Part shown: positions 52,223 to 64,000 of the stretch, piece after piece | How the letters are laid out: each line of letters opens with the position of its first letter | Numbering within the stretch: position 1 is the first letter of the stretch | NCBI GenBank assembly: GCA_016871155.1 | Contig: VFZO01000002.1 | Location: 25,818-89,817, forward strand | Source: Acidobacteriota bacterium | GTDB lineage: Bacteria > Acidobacteriota > Terriglobia > Bryobacterales > Bryobacteraceae | DNA: 64,000 nucleotides | Direction: 5' to 3' | Position numbers and translations under genes: made by a program | The notes under the pieces: model-generated | Told to the model about the DNA's origin: nothing | The model's database searches: none | Seen by the model: only the letters and a program-made list of their open reading frames with translations

Positions 52223-52996
52223 ATGCAATCCGGAATCACAATCGCCGGGCGAACCTTCGTCTCGCGGTTGTTTGTCGGGACCGGGAAGTACCGGTCGAAT
52301 CAGGAGATGGCGCGTTGCCATGAGGCCTCGGGCGCGGAGGTCGTGACCGTCGCGGTGCGGCGCGTGGACCTGAGCGGAAACACCGAGTCGCTGCTCGACT
52401 ACATTCCTCGCGATAAGTACTTTCTGCTGCCGAATACGGCCGCCTGCTTCACCGCTGATGATGCGATTCGCACGGCCAGACTGGCGCATGAAGTCGGACT
52501 CTCGAACTGGGTAAAACTCGAGGTAATCGGCGATCCGGAGACGCTTTTTCCCGACAACGAAGGGCTCGTCGAAGCCACCCGCGTGCTCGCGAAGGAGGGA
52601 TTCGTGGTGCTGCCCTACACCACCGACGATTTGATCAACGCGCGCAAGCTCATCGACGCCGGAGCGGCTGCCGTGATGCCGCTGGCCGCGCCGATCGGCA
52701 GCGGTTTGGGCATTCAGAATACGACGAACCTGCGTATACTGCGTGAAAAGATTACCTCTGTACCGTTGATTGTCGATGCCGGTGTAGGCACGGCATCCGA
52801 CGCCGCGATCGCCATGGAGTTGGGCTACGACGGAATTCTGATGAACACGGCGATCGCCTCGGCCGGCGATGCGCCAAAGATGGCGGAAGCGATGAAGTAC
52901 GCGGTCACAGCCGGGCGGCTAGCCTTCGAAGCCGGGCGCATGGGGAAGAAGTTGTACGCCACCGCCTCGAGCCCGATGGAAGGCGTGAGCCGGTAA
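52223..52996 (+). CDS. thiG: Thiazole synthase ThiG
   Basis: Forms the thiazole ring of thiamine from DXP, dehydroglycine and ThiS-thiocarboxylate. The 257-residue protein has the Schiff-base Lys98 in [10 protein letters not shown], the substrate block [18 protein letters not shown] and the C-terminal phosphate-binding [33 protein letters not shown]. No thiS, thiH or thiO is adjacent. It lies between two TonB-type receptors, with a strong shared terminator downstream. Confidence 0.96.
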   Translation: MQSGITIAGRTFVSRLFVGTGKYRSNQEMARCHEASGAEVVTVAVRRVDLSGNTESLLDYIPRDKYFLLPNTAACFTADDAIRTARLAHEVGLSNWVKLEVIGDPETLFPDNEGLVEATRVLAKEGFVVLPYTTDDLINARKLIDAGAAAVMPLAAPIGSGLGIQNTTNLRILREKITSVPLIVDAGVGTASDAAIAMELGYDGILMNTAIASAGDAPKMAEAMKYAVTAGRLAFEAGRMGKKLYATASSPMEGVSR

Positions 52997-53001
52997 CAAC
53001 A

Positions 53002-53032
53002 AAAGACCCGGACCGCGAGGGTCCGGGTCTTT
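53002..53032. terminator. Bidirectional rho-independent terminator
   Basis: A perfect 13-bp stem with arms AAAGACCCGGACC (53002-53014) and GGTCCGGGTCTTT (53020-53032) and a GCGAG loop. The U-tract is on one end for plus transcripts and the A-tract provides it for minus transcripts, so it can stop thiG and the convergent receptor gene at 53051. Confidence 0.92.
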
Positions 53033-53050
53033 GCATTGCTTGGGAATCGC

Positions 53051-56000
53051 TTAGAAGCTGTACTTCAGAGCGAACTGCAGGTTGCGCATGTTGGTGCGCG
53101 TACCAGTGATGGTCGCGAACGAACCTTGCGAAGACGGAACCAGGCTGCCCGCCGGGAAGATGGCGCTGGCGAGGTTCGTGTTGGGGTTGCCCCAATTCGG
53201 ATGGTTGGGGAAGTTGAATGCTTCAAACCGGAACTGGAGATTGTGCTTCTCCGAGAAGCCCATGGGGAAATTCTTCAGGACCGAGAAGTCCCAGCCGAAG
53301 ATTCCGGGGCTATTCAGCGTGTTGCGGCCAACGTTGCCAAAGGTGCCGTCAACCGGCCGGGTGAACGCCTGCCAGTTGAACCACTGCGACGGGTTGCCGT
53401 TGTCCAGGGCCACGGCTGCGCCCGTGGCCATCGGACGGTCGAACTGTCCGCCGGTGTTGGAAGGATCGCCGGAAACGGTCACGGTGATCGGGAAACCCGA
53501 TTGCAGAGTGACGATCGAGCCCAACTGCCAGCCGCCGATTATGGCGTTGGCAAAGCCGTTCTCAATATCGATCTTTCGGCCCTTGCCAACCGGCACGTCC
53601 CACAGCGCGGACGTTACGAAACGGTGGCGGGTGTCGTGGCTGGAACGCGCGTATTCGCAGGTGCGGCAGTAGCTGTTCTGCGGGAACAGCGTATCGCCAC
53701 CCTGATTACGAATGGCGGTGGCCGTGTCGAGCGACTTGGCGTACGTATAGCTCATCAGGTAGGTGATGCCGCTGGAGTAGCGCTTGGTGAGCTTGGCGCC
53801 CAGCGAGTTGTAGTTTCCGTTACCGCCGTTGTCGACCAACTGGATGCGGCCGAAGTTCGGGAACGGAGAACGCTGCGCAAGCGACAGGCCGGTGGAGCGC
53901 GGAGCCGGTACCGTCTCGTTGACGGCGCGGAGGGATTCCAGCCGGTGGCTGACACTGCCCATGTAGCCGGCTTCGAACAGCGTGCCGCCCAGGAATTCGC
54001 GCTGCACGTTCAGGATGTACTGGGTGGAGTACGTCGTGCGGCGGTCATAGGGGTTGGCGAAGGTGTAGGGACGCGGCACTTGCGCTACGCCGCCCGCGAT
54101 CGCTGCCAGACCATTGGCCCAGGTGAGATTCGGGAACAACGAGTTGGAGTTGTCCCGAAGCCGGCCGGCGAGATTGCGAGCCATATCGAAGCGGGGGTTG
54201 CCGGTGTCCTGGTTGTAGAAGACGCCGCCGCCCGCGCGAATCACCCACTTTGCGCTCGGGTTCCAGCTAATGCCGAAGCGCGGTGCGAAGTCGTTCTTGT
54301 CCATGGCGACCAGCCGGTCGCCCAGCGTGCCATCCTGGCGAACTTCGATGTCGGGCCAGCGCAGGCGGATGCCGGCGTAAGGGTCCTGGGACGCGGCGCC
54401 CTGGCGCATGAAGAACGGATACTGGCTGCGATCAGCGACCACCGCATTGCGGAAGTCGCCTGGACGAACGTCGTTGCGGACAATTCCGTTGAAGAGGGTG
54501 CCGGTGGCATCTTTCCAGGGCGGCGTCAGTTCGTAGCGCAGACCCCAATTGATGGTCACCTTCTGGGTGATCTTCCAGGTATCGTCGAAAAAGACGGCGA
54601 AACCGGTGTTCTGGAACTTGGCGTTGGCAATCGAGACAGCCGCCTCCGCCTGCTGAATGTCACCGAGCAGGAAGTCGGCAAAAGCGTCTCCACGCGCGCC
54701 GGCAACGGCGGGGTTCCGGGTCGCGTCGGAATTGAACAGGAATTCGCCGCGGGCGAACTGGTTGCCAACCTGGAAGTAGTTGTCCCAGCGCACTTCGCCA
54801 CCCATCTTGAAGGTGTGCTTGCCTCGGATCAGGGACAGGTTGTTCACAGCCTGGATGGCGCGGTTGTTATTTTCGTAAGGACCTTCCGAGCCGTTGCCGA
54901 AGCCGGAGTACACACCGGCGAAGCCGATCGCGGGGATGCCCCACTGCACGGCCGGTCCGGGCGCCAGGCCGGGAATCGCGAGCTCACCAACCACATTGCG
55001 GCTGAATGCGAGTTGTGGACCGGTGGTGTTGTAAAAACGGGTGAAACCGAAACGGGCTTCATTGACCATCGTCGGCGACAGCACCCGGGTATTGGACACC
55101 ATGTACTGGTCGAAGTTCGTGATGATCTTGTCGCCGTTCTGGAAGAGCTGCGAAGTCAACTGATTTTCGTCGCCCCAGGAGTAGCGGCCGAACCAGGTGG
55201 ACTTCGAGGACTCGACCCAGTCGCCGCGAACGACGAACTGGTCGCGATCGATTGGCAGCGAACGGGCAATCTGGTGATTGCGGCGCAAGCCGGCCGATTC
55301 GAGATTGGCGGCGGGGTAGAACTCCAGTAGCTTGACCGACGTAGGGTGGAAGCGGGAGTTGGGAATGGTGTTGTTCGGGAACGGGTTGGCCGTGACCGTA
55401 GTCCCCTGCTGGGCGCGCGTGCGCGGATCGAAGATCGGGTTCACGCCGGCGGTGTTGAAGCTGCCGGAGCGCATGGACGCGAGCGGCAGGTCGTAGACGG
55501 ACTGCACGGACCGGCGCTGCCGGAACCACTCGTAGTTCGTCATGAAAAAGAGCTTGTTCTTGCCGTTAAAGACCTTCGGAATGTACACCGGACCCGAAAA
55601 CGTGAATCCATATTGATTCCACTTGAACGGATCTTTCGGCGGCCGCGCCGAGGTGAAGGCGTAGTTCTTCGCGTCGAATTTGTCGTTGCGAACGAACTCG
55701 AACAGGGTGCCATGGTAGTCGTTGCCGCCGGGCTTGGTCGAGACGTTGATCTGCGAAGCGGAACGGCCGTACTCGGCGGGGTACACGCCGGTCTGGACCT
55801 TAAACTCCTGCAGTGCGTCGATGGACGGCTGCACGATGAACGCGTTGAAGTTCGGATCGGTGTTCTCCACGCCGTCCAGCGTGAAGCGGTTGAACTGGGC
55901 GCGTTGGCCGCCGATCGCGATCGACTGCTCCGTCCGGATGCCGCCTTGCCGCGATCCGGCCTGACCGGCATTCGGGAAGCCGAAGCTGACGTTGGGAGCG

Positions 56001-56467
56001 AGCGAAACGAGCTGCAAATAGTTGCGGCCGTTCAGCGGAAGTTCGACGATGCGCTTGTTTTCGATCACGGTGCCGATTGTTGCGTTCTCTGTTGAGAGAA
56101 CTGCGGCGGCGGCCGAGACTTCGATCGACTCCGAAACCTGGCCGATCTGCAACTCCAAATCGAGCCGGGCGCTCTGCTGCACCTGGATCTGGACGTTGTT
56201 GGAGAGGGCGGCTTTGAAGCCTTGCTTTTCGGCGCGTAGATTATAGGTTCCGGGCGCGAGCGACGGGAAGGCGTACAGCCCAGCGTCGTTGGAGAAGTTC
56301 TCGCGAACACCTCCCGTGCCAGTGTTGGTGATGGTCACTCGAGCGCCGGCGATGACTGCACCGGAACTGTCGCGGACTTCACCGGAAATGTCGCCAAAGG
56401 TTTGCGCGACAAGGCTGCATCCGAACGCGAGGCAGGCGAGGGCCCGCGTGGTAAAATTACGATTCAT
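53051..56467 (-). CDS. Oar-like TonB-dependent receptor with carboxypeptidase-regulatory domain
   Basis: An 1138-residue second receptor. Signal MNRNFTTRALACLAFGCSLVAQ, carboxypeptidase-regulatory-like domain (about 23-105, GEVRDSSGAVIAGARVTITN, GLYAFPSLAPGTYNL), plug (KRIVELPLNGRNYLQLVSLAPNV, QEFKVQTGVYPAEYGRSASQIN), and a barrel ending RNLQFALKYSF with the terminal Phe. Same architecture as the gene at 48683 but not a close copy. It is convergent with thiG and shares its terminator. Ligand unknown; Oar-type proteins are abundant in acidobacteria. Confidence 0.94.
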   Translation of the reverse strand: MNRNFTTRALACLAFGCSLVAQTFGDISGEVRDSSGAVIAGARVTITNTGTGGVRENFSNDAGLYAFPSLAPGTYNLRAEKQGFKAALSNNVQIQVQQSARLDLELQIGQVSESIEVSAAAAVLSTENATIGTVIENKRIVELPLNGRNYLQLVSLAPNVSFGFPNAGQAGSRQGGIRTEQSIAIGGQRAQFNRFTLDGVENTDPNFNAFIVQPSIDALQEFKVQTGVYPAEYGRSASQINVSTKPGGNDYHGTLFEFVRNDKFDAKNYAFTSARPPKDPFKWNQYGFTFSGPVYIPKVFNGKNKLFFMTNYEWFRQRRSVQSVYDLPLASMRSGSFNTAGVNPIFDPRTRAQQGTTVTANPFPNNTIPNSRFHPTSVKLLEFYPAANLESAGLRRNHQIARSLPIDRDQFVVRGDWVESSKSTWFGRYSWGDENQLTSQLFQNGDKIITNFDQYMVSNTRVLSPTMVNEARFGFTRFYNTTGPQLAFSRNVVGELAIPGLAPGPAVQWGIPAIGFAGVYSGFGNGSEGPYENNNRAIQAVNNLSLIRGKHTFKMGGEVRWDNYFQVGNQFARGEFLFNSDATRNPAVAGARGDAFADFLLGDIQQAEAAVSIANAKFQNTGFAVFFDDTWKITQKVTINWGLRYELTPPWKDATGTLFNGIVRNDVRPGDFRNAVVADRSQYPFFMRQGAASQDPYAGIRLRWPDIEVRQDGTLGDRLVAMDKNDFAPRFGISWNPSAKWVIRAGGGVFYNQDTGNPRFDMARNLAGRLRDNSNSLFPNLTWANGLAAIAGGVAQVPRPYTFANPYDRRTTYSTQYILNVQREFLGGTLFEAGYMGSVSHRLESLRAVNETVPAPRSTGLSLAQRSPFPNFGRIQLVDNGGNGNYNSLGAKLTKRYSSGITYLMSYTYAKSLDTATAIRNQGGDTLFPQNSYCRTCEYARSSHDTRHRFVTSALWDVPVGKGRKIDIENGFANAIIGGWQLGSIVTLQSGFPITVTVSGDPSNTGGQFDRPMATGAAVALDNGNPSQWFNWQAFTRPVDGTFGNVGRNTLNSPGIFGWDFSVLKNFPMGFSEKHNLQFRFEAFNFPNHPNWGNPNTNLASAIFPAGSLVPSSQGSFATITGTRTNMRNLQFALKYSF

Positions 56468-56483
56468 TCACTAACCTCACTGA

Positions 56484-56503
56484 ACGGGGCGTAGTCGCCC
56501 CGT
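56484..56503. other. Perfect stem-loop in the receptor leader
   Basis: An 8-bp GC-rich stem, arms ACGGGGCG (56484-56491) and CGCCCCGT (56496-56503), with a TAGT loop, 17 nt upstream of the receptor start. Given the promoter candidate at 56510-56539, the hairpin would be at the very 5' end of the transcript. It lacks a T-run, so it is unlikely to be a terminator for gyrB; it could be an mRNA-stabilising stem or an operator. Confidence 0.5.
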
Positions 56504-56509
56504 ACTTCA

Positions 56510-56539
56510 ATAATAATGAGTTGCACCGGCAAATGCCAA
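56510..56539 (-). promoter_or_regulatory. Candidate sigma70 promoter for the receptor at 53051
   Basis: On the minus strand TTGGCA (56539-56534) and TATTAT (56515-56510) are separated by 18 nt, a good housekeeping match. Transcription would start near 56503, exactly at the leader stem-loop. Confidence 0.5.
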
Positions 56540-56569
56540 CACTCCCGTGTTTACATTCCCGCTGTATGG

Positions 56570-60126
<3,557 letters not shown>

Positions 60127-60393
60127 TGTTGCCGCCTTTGCCCCCTCGATTTGAGATCTTTCAACGATTTTGGAAGGTCTCGGAATCGTAGGTGTTGTGG
60201 ATATGTTGAATTCTCTCTAAATTGTACTAAATCAAAGCGCTTCCCGCTACAGAAGCTGTTGGATTTTGTAGTGGAAGAAATAGGGTAAACACCTTAGGAC
60301 CCAACCATCCACATCCATCCACAATGCAATTGTCTAACCCGCTGTGGGAATGGCTGTAACCCATTCAAAACGCGTCAGTGATGCTGTGGATTA
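60127..60393 (-). other. Candidate oriC interval between dnaA and dnaN
   Basis: The 238-bp intergenic plus the 3' end of dnaA holds several DnaA-box-like 9-mers: TGTGGATAT at 60196-60204, CCATCCACA at 60305-60313 and again at 60315-60323 (exact tandem, 10-bp period), TGTGGGAAT at 60343-60351, and TGTGGATTA at 60385-60393 inside dnaA. A relatively AT-rich patch lies around 60203-60235. The spacing and location next to dnaA/dnaN fit a chromosomal origin. Confidence 0.6.
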
Positions 60394-61678
60394 GTCTGTT
60401 CAAATCCGCGTCACGTTGCCTTTGGTTCTCAATCTTCTGGATCGAATGCAACACCGTTGTGTGGTGCTTTCCGTTGAAGTGGCGGCCAATCTCCGGCAGG
60501 GACGCCGGGGTCAACTCCTTCGCCAGGTACATCGCGATCTGGCGCGGAAAAGCGATCTTCTGGACGTTGGACTTGAGCTTTAGCTGATTTGGCTGCAGGC
60601 TGAACTTGTCTGCCACGGCCTTGATGATGGACTCTACGGTAACCCGGCGGTCCATGTTGGCGGATAGGTTGCGCAGCACCTGCTGGGCCATGATCAGGTT
60701 TATTGGCGTCTCGGTCACCGAGGAGTAGGCGATGAGCTTGACCAGTGCCCCTTCCAACTCCCGGACGTTGGATTTCGTCTTCGTGGCGATATGGATCCGG
60801 ACATCTTCGGGAAGCTGCACGCCCTCCGCTTCGGCTTTCTTGTCCAGGATGGCCATCTTGGTTTCCAGGTCCGGGGGCTGGACATCGACCATCAGGCCCC
60901 ATTCAAAACGCGAACGGAGCCGGTCCATAAGGCCGGAAACGTTCTTGGGAGGCTGGTCGGAGGACAGAACAATCTGCTTGCCGTGTTCATGCAACTCATT
61001 GAAAGTATGGAAGAACTCTTCCTGCGTGCGCTCCCGGCCGGCCAGGACCTGGATGTCGTCCACAAGCAGCGCGTCGGCATTACGGTAGTGCTGATGAAAC
61101 TGGCTCATGCGATCAGTGCGGATGCAGGCGATCATCTCGTTCATGAACCGCTCCGATGAGGTGTAAACGATCTTCATGCCGGGGCGGTGCTCCCCCAAGG
61201 CACGGCCTATGGCATGCATCAGATGCGTCTTGCCCATTCCCACCCCGCCGTAGATGAACAGCGGGTTGTAGCGCTGGGCGGGATGGTCGGAAACGGCACG
61301 GGCTGCGGCATGGGCGAACTGGTTGCAGGTTCCGACGACAAAGGAACCGAAACTGTACTTGGGATTAAGCTGAGCCGAAGCGGAAGCGAATTGGATTTCC
61401 GAGGGTGGCCGGTTCGGGACAAGGTTGGCCAGCGGCGCCGGTGCGGCGGCAACTTCGTAAACCACGTTTTTCGTATCGAAGTGCAGGAAGGCGATGGCGG
61501 CGCGCACCATGCCGGCATACTCCTGTTCCATCCAGGTCTTCGCGGCTTCTGACGGGACCGAAACGATTAGCGTACCCGCGTACTCATCGCGCTGTTGGGT
61601 GGGCGCCAGCCAGTTCTGGAAGCTCTCCGCGCTGACAGAGCGAGCCAGTTGCTGTTTAATCTGTTCCCAGGTCGTCAT
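60365..61678 (-). CDS. dnaA: Chromosomal replication initiator DnaA
   Basis: A 437-residue AAA+ initiator. Domain I has TTWEQIKQQLARSVSAESFQNWLAP. Walker A is GGVGMGKT (144-151) in NPLFIYGGVGMGKTHLMHAIG, Walker B is ALLVDDIQVLAGRERTQEEFF, and the DNA-binding domain IV signature is GRHFNGKHHTTVLHSIQKIE. The ATG at 61678 is chosen; a TTG four codons upstream is possible. It heads the dnaA-dnaN-gyrB operon. Confidence 0.98.
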   Translation of the reverse strand: MTTWEQIKQQLARSVSAESFQNWLAPTQQRDEYAGTLIVSVPSEAAKTWMEQEYAGMVRAAIAFLHFDTKNVVYEVAAAPAPLANLVPNRPPSEIQFASASAQLNPKYSFGSFVVGTCNQFAHAAARAVSDHPAQRYNPLFIYGGVGMGKTHLMHAIGRALGEHRPGMKIVYTSSERFMNEMIACIRTDRMSQFHQHYRNADALLVDDIQVLAGRERTQEEFFHTFNELHEHGKQIVLSSDQPPKNVSGLMDRLRSRFEWGLMVDVQPPDLETKMAILDKKAEAEGVQLPEDVRIHIATKTKSNVRELEGALVKLIAYSSVTETPINLIMAQQVLRNLSANMDRRVTVESIIKAVADKFSLQPNQLKLKSNVQKIAFPRQIAMYLAKELTPASLPEIGRHFNGKHHTTVLHSIQKIENQRQRDADLNRLIHSITDAF

Positions 61679-62043
61679 TCTTTTGGACAAAACAAACCCA
61701 CAACATTTCCACAGTTGTGGAAAACTATGAGAGTACTAGTTTGTGCTGCTGACGTCTCACCGGCGGATCCGAAGTTTGGCGAAGGTGAAACGAATGAGAG
61801 GACCCTTAGTCTAGCACACGTCCCCGGACGGAACACAAGAGGAAAATTCGTTAACAAGTCCTTTTTTTTCAACGATAAAACGTTTCGCTTTCAATTTGTT
61901 TCCACTTCAGGACAGAACCACCTTGCTGTGGAAAACTGAATTCGGACTGATGGAAATTGCTCCGCATCCGCGCTTTTGATAGCGTAGGGTAACGAGAGAT
62001 CGGGACGGATAGACAAGTCCCTGGTAAGATCCCCGAGAAGACG
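61679..62043. other. Region upstream of dnaA with DnaA boxes and AT-rich tract (second oriC candidate)
   Basis: 365 bp without a gene, between divergent dnaA and the LysM gene. DnaA-like sites are an inverted pair ATTTCCACA (61705-61713) and TGTGGAAAA (61716-61724), and TGTGGAAAA at 61927-61935. An AT-rich run with a T8 tract lies at 61852-61905 and could be the unwinding element. The dnaA promoter and that of the LysM gene must lie here; I did not assign them. Confidence 0.55.
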
Positions 62044-63267
62044 ATGAACACAGTCACAACAAGAGTCGGCGGCCGCTTGGTGCATGTTAGTTCTACGCCC
62101 CGGCCCGGCGGTGGCGATCCAGGGAACGCCGCGATGCTGCGCCGCTCCCGCTTCGATCCCATATCGGTGACGCGGCTTCGGGAACTGCTGAGCCGCGAGA
62201 TCGGGCCTGCCGTGTCTCGTTTGGCCGATTCGATCGTCATGGAGGAAGTGGCGAAACGCATCGAGACGGGAAAGTGGTCGATGTCGGTTGTCGACGCGCC
62301 GCCGGCTGCGGTCGTCGCCGCCGGCAAGGAGAATTCCCAGCAGGCGGGCGCCGGGAAAGGCTCCAAGGATAAGAACAAAAAGAAGACCACCGACTGGATC
62401 GAAGTGGAGCTGATCGGCAAAGATAAGCGTCCGATTAAGGGAGTGAAGGTGATCGTCACCCTGCCCGACGGCACCCCCCAGGACGGCACGCTCAACGACA
62501 AGGGATCGTTCCGGTTGGACGGTATCGATCCCGGTACATGCAAAGTGACGTTCCCGGATATCGATGGCCGGGAGTGGTCCAAGTCCGGCGAGTTCGCCGA
62601 AGGCACTGCCGTGGACCTGTTCAAGGGCGCGGCGAAGATCAAAGCCGGTCCCTATACTGTGAAGCAGGGTGACCACATCGCGAGTATTACTCACGATGCG
62701 GGATTCGTTTCCTGGAAGACGATCTGGGACGACGGTAAAAACTCCGCTATCAAGGCCAAGCGCAACCCGAACGTGTTGTTCCCCGGCGACGTGATCGAAA
62801 TCCCCGCCAAGCAGAAGAAGGAAGACAGCGCCCCAACCGGCGAGTATCATACCTACCAAACCATCGGCGATCCGGTCCAGTTGAAGATTGTGGTGCTCGA
62901 CTGGGCGGGCAATCCGATCGTCGATACGGAACTCGACATCCAGATTGACAAGGGCGAAAAGATCAAGACTGCGGGCGATGGCAGCGTCAATAAGAAGATC
63001 GATCCCGGGTGTGAGAAGGAAGGTAAGTTACTCGTAAAGGGATACGAGTTAGGTCTGAAGTTAGGACACCTGGATCCCGTGGAGGAGTTGAGCGGTCAGG
63101 CGTGGCGGCTGAATAATCTCGGCTATCGCGCCGGCGTGCCGGAGAATAATCAGGACATGGCGTTCCTCAGCGCCGTCGAAGAGTTTCAGTGCGACAACGG
63201 GCTAACCGTTGATGGCGATTGTGGTCCAAATACGCAAGCTAAGTTGAAGGAAGTTCACGGCAGCTAG
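62044..63267 (+). CDS. LysM / peptidoglycan-binding protein with VgrG/PAAR-associated beta domain
   Basis: A 407-residue protein without signal peptide. Visible order: an N-terminal region (1-80) of unknown fold (PISVTRLRELLSREIGPAVSRL); a Lys-rich linker; a small beta domain (about 117-178, DWIEVELIGKDKRPIKGVKV, LDGIDPGTCKVTFPDIDG) of the kind I recall on T6SS VgrG/PAAR-type proteins; a LysM domain (about 202-255, YTVKQGDHIASITHDAGF and VLFPGDVIEIPAK); another beta domain (about 275-340); and a C-terminal peptidoglycan-binding domain (about 350-405, LNNLGYRAG and VEEFQCDNGLTVDGDCGPNTQ). It is 4 nt upstream of the truncated OmpA-like gene, so it is probably the first gene of an operon with it. 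Confidence 0.85.
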   Translation: MNTVTTRVGGRLVHVSSTPRPGGGDPGNAAMLRRSRFDPISVTRLRELLSREIGPAVSRLADSIVMEEVAKRIETGKWSMSVVDAPPAAVVAAGKENSQQAGAGKGSKDKNKKKTTDWIEVELIGKDKRPIKGVKVIVTLPDGTPQDGTLNDKGSFRLDGIDPGTCKVTFPDIDGREWSKSGEFAEGTAVDLFKGAAKIKAGPYTVKQGDHIASITHDAGFVSWKTIWDDGKNSAIKAKRNPNVLFPGDVIEIPAKQKKEDSAPTGEYHTYQTIGDPVQLKIVVLDWAGNPIVDTELDIQIDKGEKIKTAGDGSVNKKIDPGCEKEGKLLVKGYELGLKLGHLDPVEELSGQAWRLNNLGYRAGVPENNQDMAFLSAVEEFQCDNGLTVDGDCGPNTQAKLKEVHGS

Positions 63268-63271
63268 TTAT

Positions 63272-64000
63272 ATGAGCTATGGAGATAAGAAGCTAAACGG
63301 GGGCCACGCCGCAAGCCACCCGCCGGTGGAGCCATTTCCGATTTTCGTTTCCCCGGCGACGGGCGGCGAAAAGAACGTGATCGGAGAGGATCTGGTCACG
63401 GTCGCTTGCTGGAAACTGAGCGACATTCGCTTCGAATTCGATTCCTGTTTCGTCAACCCGGATTCGAAAGCGGAGTTCGAGGAGTTGGAAGCTCTGCGGA
63501 AGGTGCACGCCGGATGTCCCCTCTCGATCTTCGGCCACGCCGATCCAACCGGCGACGAGAATTACAACAAGGATCTCAGCGGCCGCCGCGCCGAGGCGAT
63601 CCACGCCATTCTGACTCACAACGCCGCCGCCTGGCTGAAATTCTACACATCGCCGCCGGCCGGGAAGACCTGGGGTCTTCGCGAGACTCAGATGATGCTG
63701 ACGGCGGTTGGCTTCGATACCGGCGGCGCGACCGGCGTTCCGACAGCTACCTCCACCGGTGCTGTAAAGGCATTTCAGCTCTCAAAGGGATTGAAGGACG
63801 ACGGCGACCCCGGGCCGAAGACCCGGGAAGCGTTAATTCCGGCCTATATGGCCTTCCTTTGGCCCACGCCTCTCCAGAAGAGCGACTTTCTGGCCGGTGG
63901 CGCCGATGCCGGCGGGAAAGGCGACATGCAGGGTTGCAGCGAATTCAACCCCGTGATGATCTTCTCCGCCTCGGAGGCCGCCACGCTTCCGAAGGCGCAG
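63272..64000 (+). CDS. OmpA-like / peptidoglycan-binding protein, N-terminal 243 codons (paralog of 2182 gene)
   Basis: An open frame from ATG at 63272 to the window end with no stop. The product lacks a signal peptide and carries an OmpA-like domain (about 52-118, IFGHADPTGDENYNKDLSGR) and a peptidoglycan-binding domain (about 131-190, AFQLSKGLKDDGDPGPKT). It aligns along its whole visible length with residues 1-240 of the giant protein at 2182 (shared blocks VACW, RFEF, FGHADP, AGGKGD, EFNPVM). Whether it also carries zincin motifs cannot be seen. It follows the LysM gene by 4 nt. Confidence 0.88.
   Translation, partial: MSYGDKKLNGGHAASHPPVEPFPIFVSPATGGEKNVIGEDLVTVACWKLSDIRFEFDSCFVNPDSKAEFEELEALRKVHAGCPLSIFGHADPTGDENYNKDLSGRRAEAIHAILTHNAAAWLKFYTSPPAGKTWGLRETQMMLTAVGFDTGGATGVPTATSTGAVKAFQLSKGLKDDGDPGPKTREALIPAYMAFLWPTPLQKSDFLAGGADAGGKGDMQGCSEFNPVMIFSASEAATLPKAQ

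Noticed and set aside
53036..55330. A 764-codon plus-strand frame covering the receptor gene
   Set aside because: Antisense of a GC-rich gene in a frame where stop codons are rare; composition is Arg/Val/Gly-rich with no domains.
56520..56545. A sigma54-like TGGC...TGC pattern upstream of the receptor
   Set aside because: The GG to GC spacing is 11 instead of 10 and no enhancer-binding regulator is nearby; the sigma70 reading fits better.

Overview
The window reads as a chromosomal segment of a GC-rich Gram-negative acidobacterium, most like the Solibacter/Bryobacter group. The evidence is a Solibacter-type C-terminal domain on a Kelch protein, two large two-module MacB/FtsX permeases of the acidobacterial orphan type (one with a PadR regulator), two Oar-like TonB receptors with an N-terminal carboxypeptidase-regulatory domain, an LptE lipoprotein, and the dnaA-dnaN-gyrB replication cluster. 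No transposase, prophage core or CRISPR array was seen. Assignments rest on reading translations and motifs; no database search was run.

Layout. 1-2.0 kb: the YbbP/YbbA/TesA-type divergent set, a YbjQ-like protein and an initiator tRNA. 2.2-10.8 kb: an accessory operon headed by a 1928-residue protein (OmpA-like, peptidoglycan-binding, two HExxH zinc sites) followed by three overlapping or closely spaced genes. 10.8-17.2 kb: ankyrin protein, citrate synthase, a thioredoxin-fold protein, a wHTH regulator and a rhodanese. 17.2-19.6 kb: a frameshifted DUF1801 gene and a BlaI/BlaR-like pair with a double operator. 19.5-23.4 kb: a minus-strand envelope operon psd-pssA-(Asd-like)-lptE-holA. 23.7-28.4 kb: GMC oxidoreductase pair, BrkB-like and Kelch proteins. 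28.4-36.2 kb: purH, tRNA-Cys, DinB-like, a sulfatase/nitrilase cluster and a secreted lectin-LssY-hydrolase fusion. 36.2-42.4 kb: two large permeases and a PadR regulator. 42.4-48.6 kb: methyltransferase, secreted aldolase-fold protein, purD, tRNA-Arg, an ECF sigma factor, a MoeB/ThiF protein and a MerR-TPR protein preceded by DnaA boxes. 48.7-56.5 kb: two TonB-like receptors flanking thiG. 56.6-62 kb: gyrB, dnaN, dnaA and two candidate oriC intervals. 62-64 kb: a LysM/peptidoglycan-binding protein and the start of a second copy of the 2.2 kb giant gene, cut by the window edge.

The most unusual system is the pair of loci at 2.2-10.8 kb and 62.0-64.0 kb. They share a Sec-signal-free OmpA-like plus peptidoglycan-binding module. 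One copy carries a triplicated beta-rich module and two zincin-like motifs; the other sits behind a LysM protein with a small beta domain like those I associate with VgrG/PAAR proteins. I infer cargo or effectors of a contractile injection (T6SS/eCIS-like) apparatus encoded elsewhere, with the secreted products of the 2.2 kb operon as possible partners or immunity proteins. That function is a hypothesis; the domain content and paralogy are visible in the sequence.
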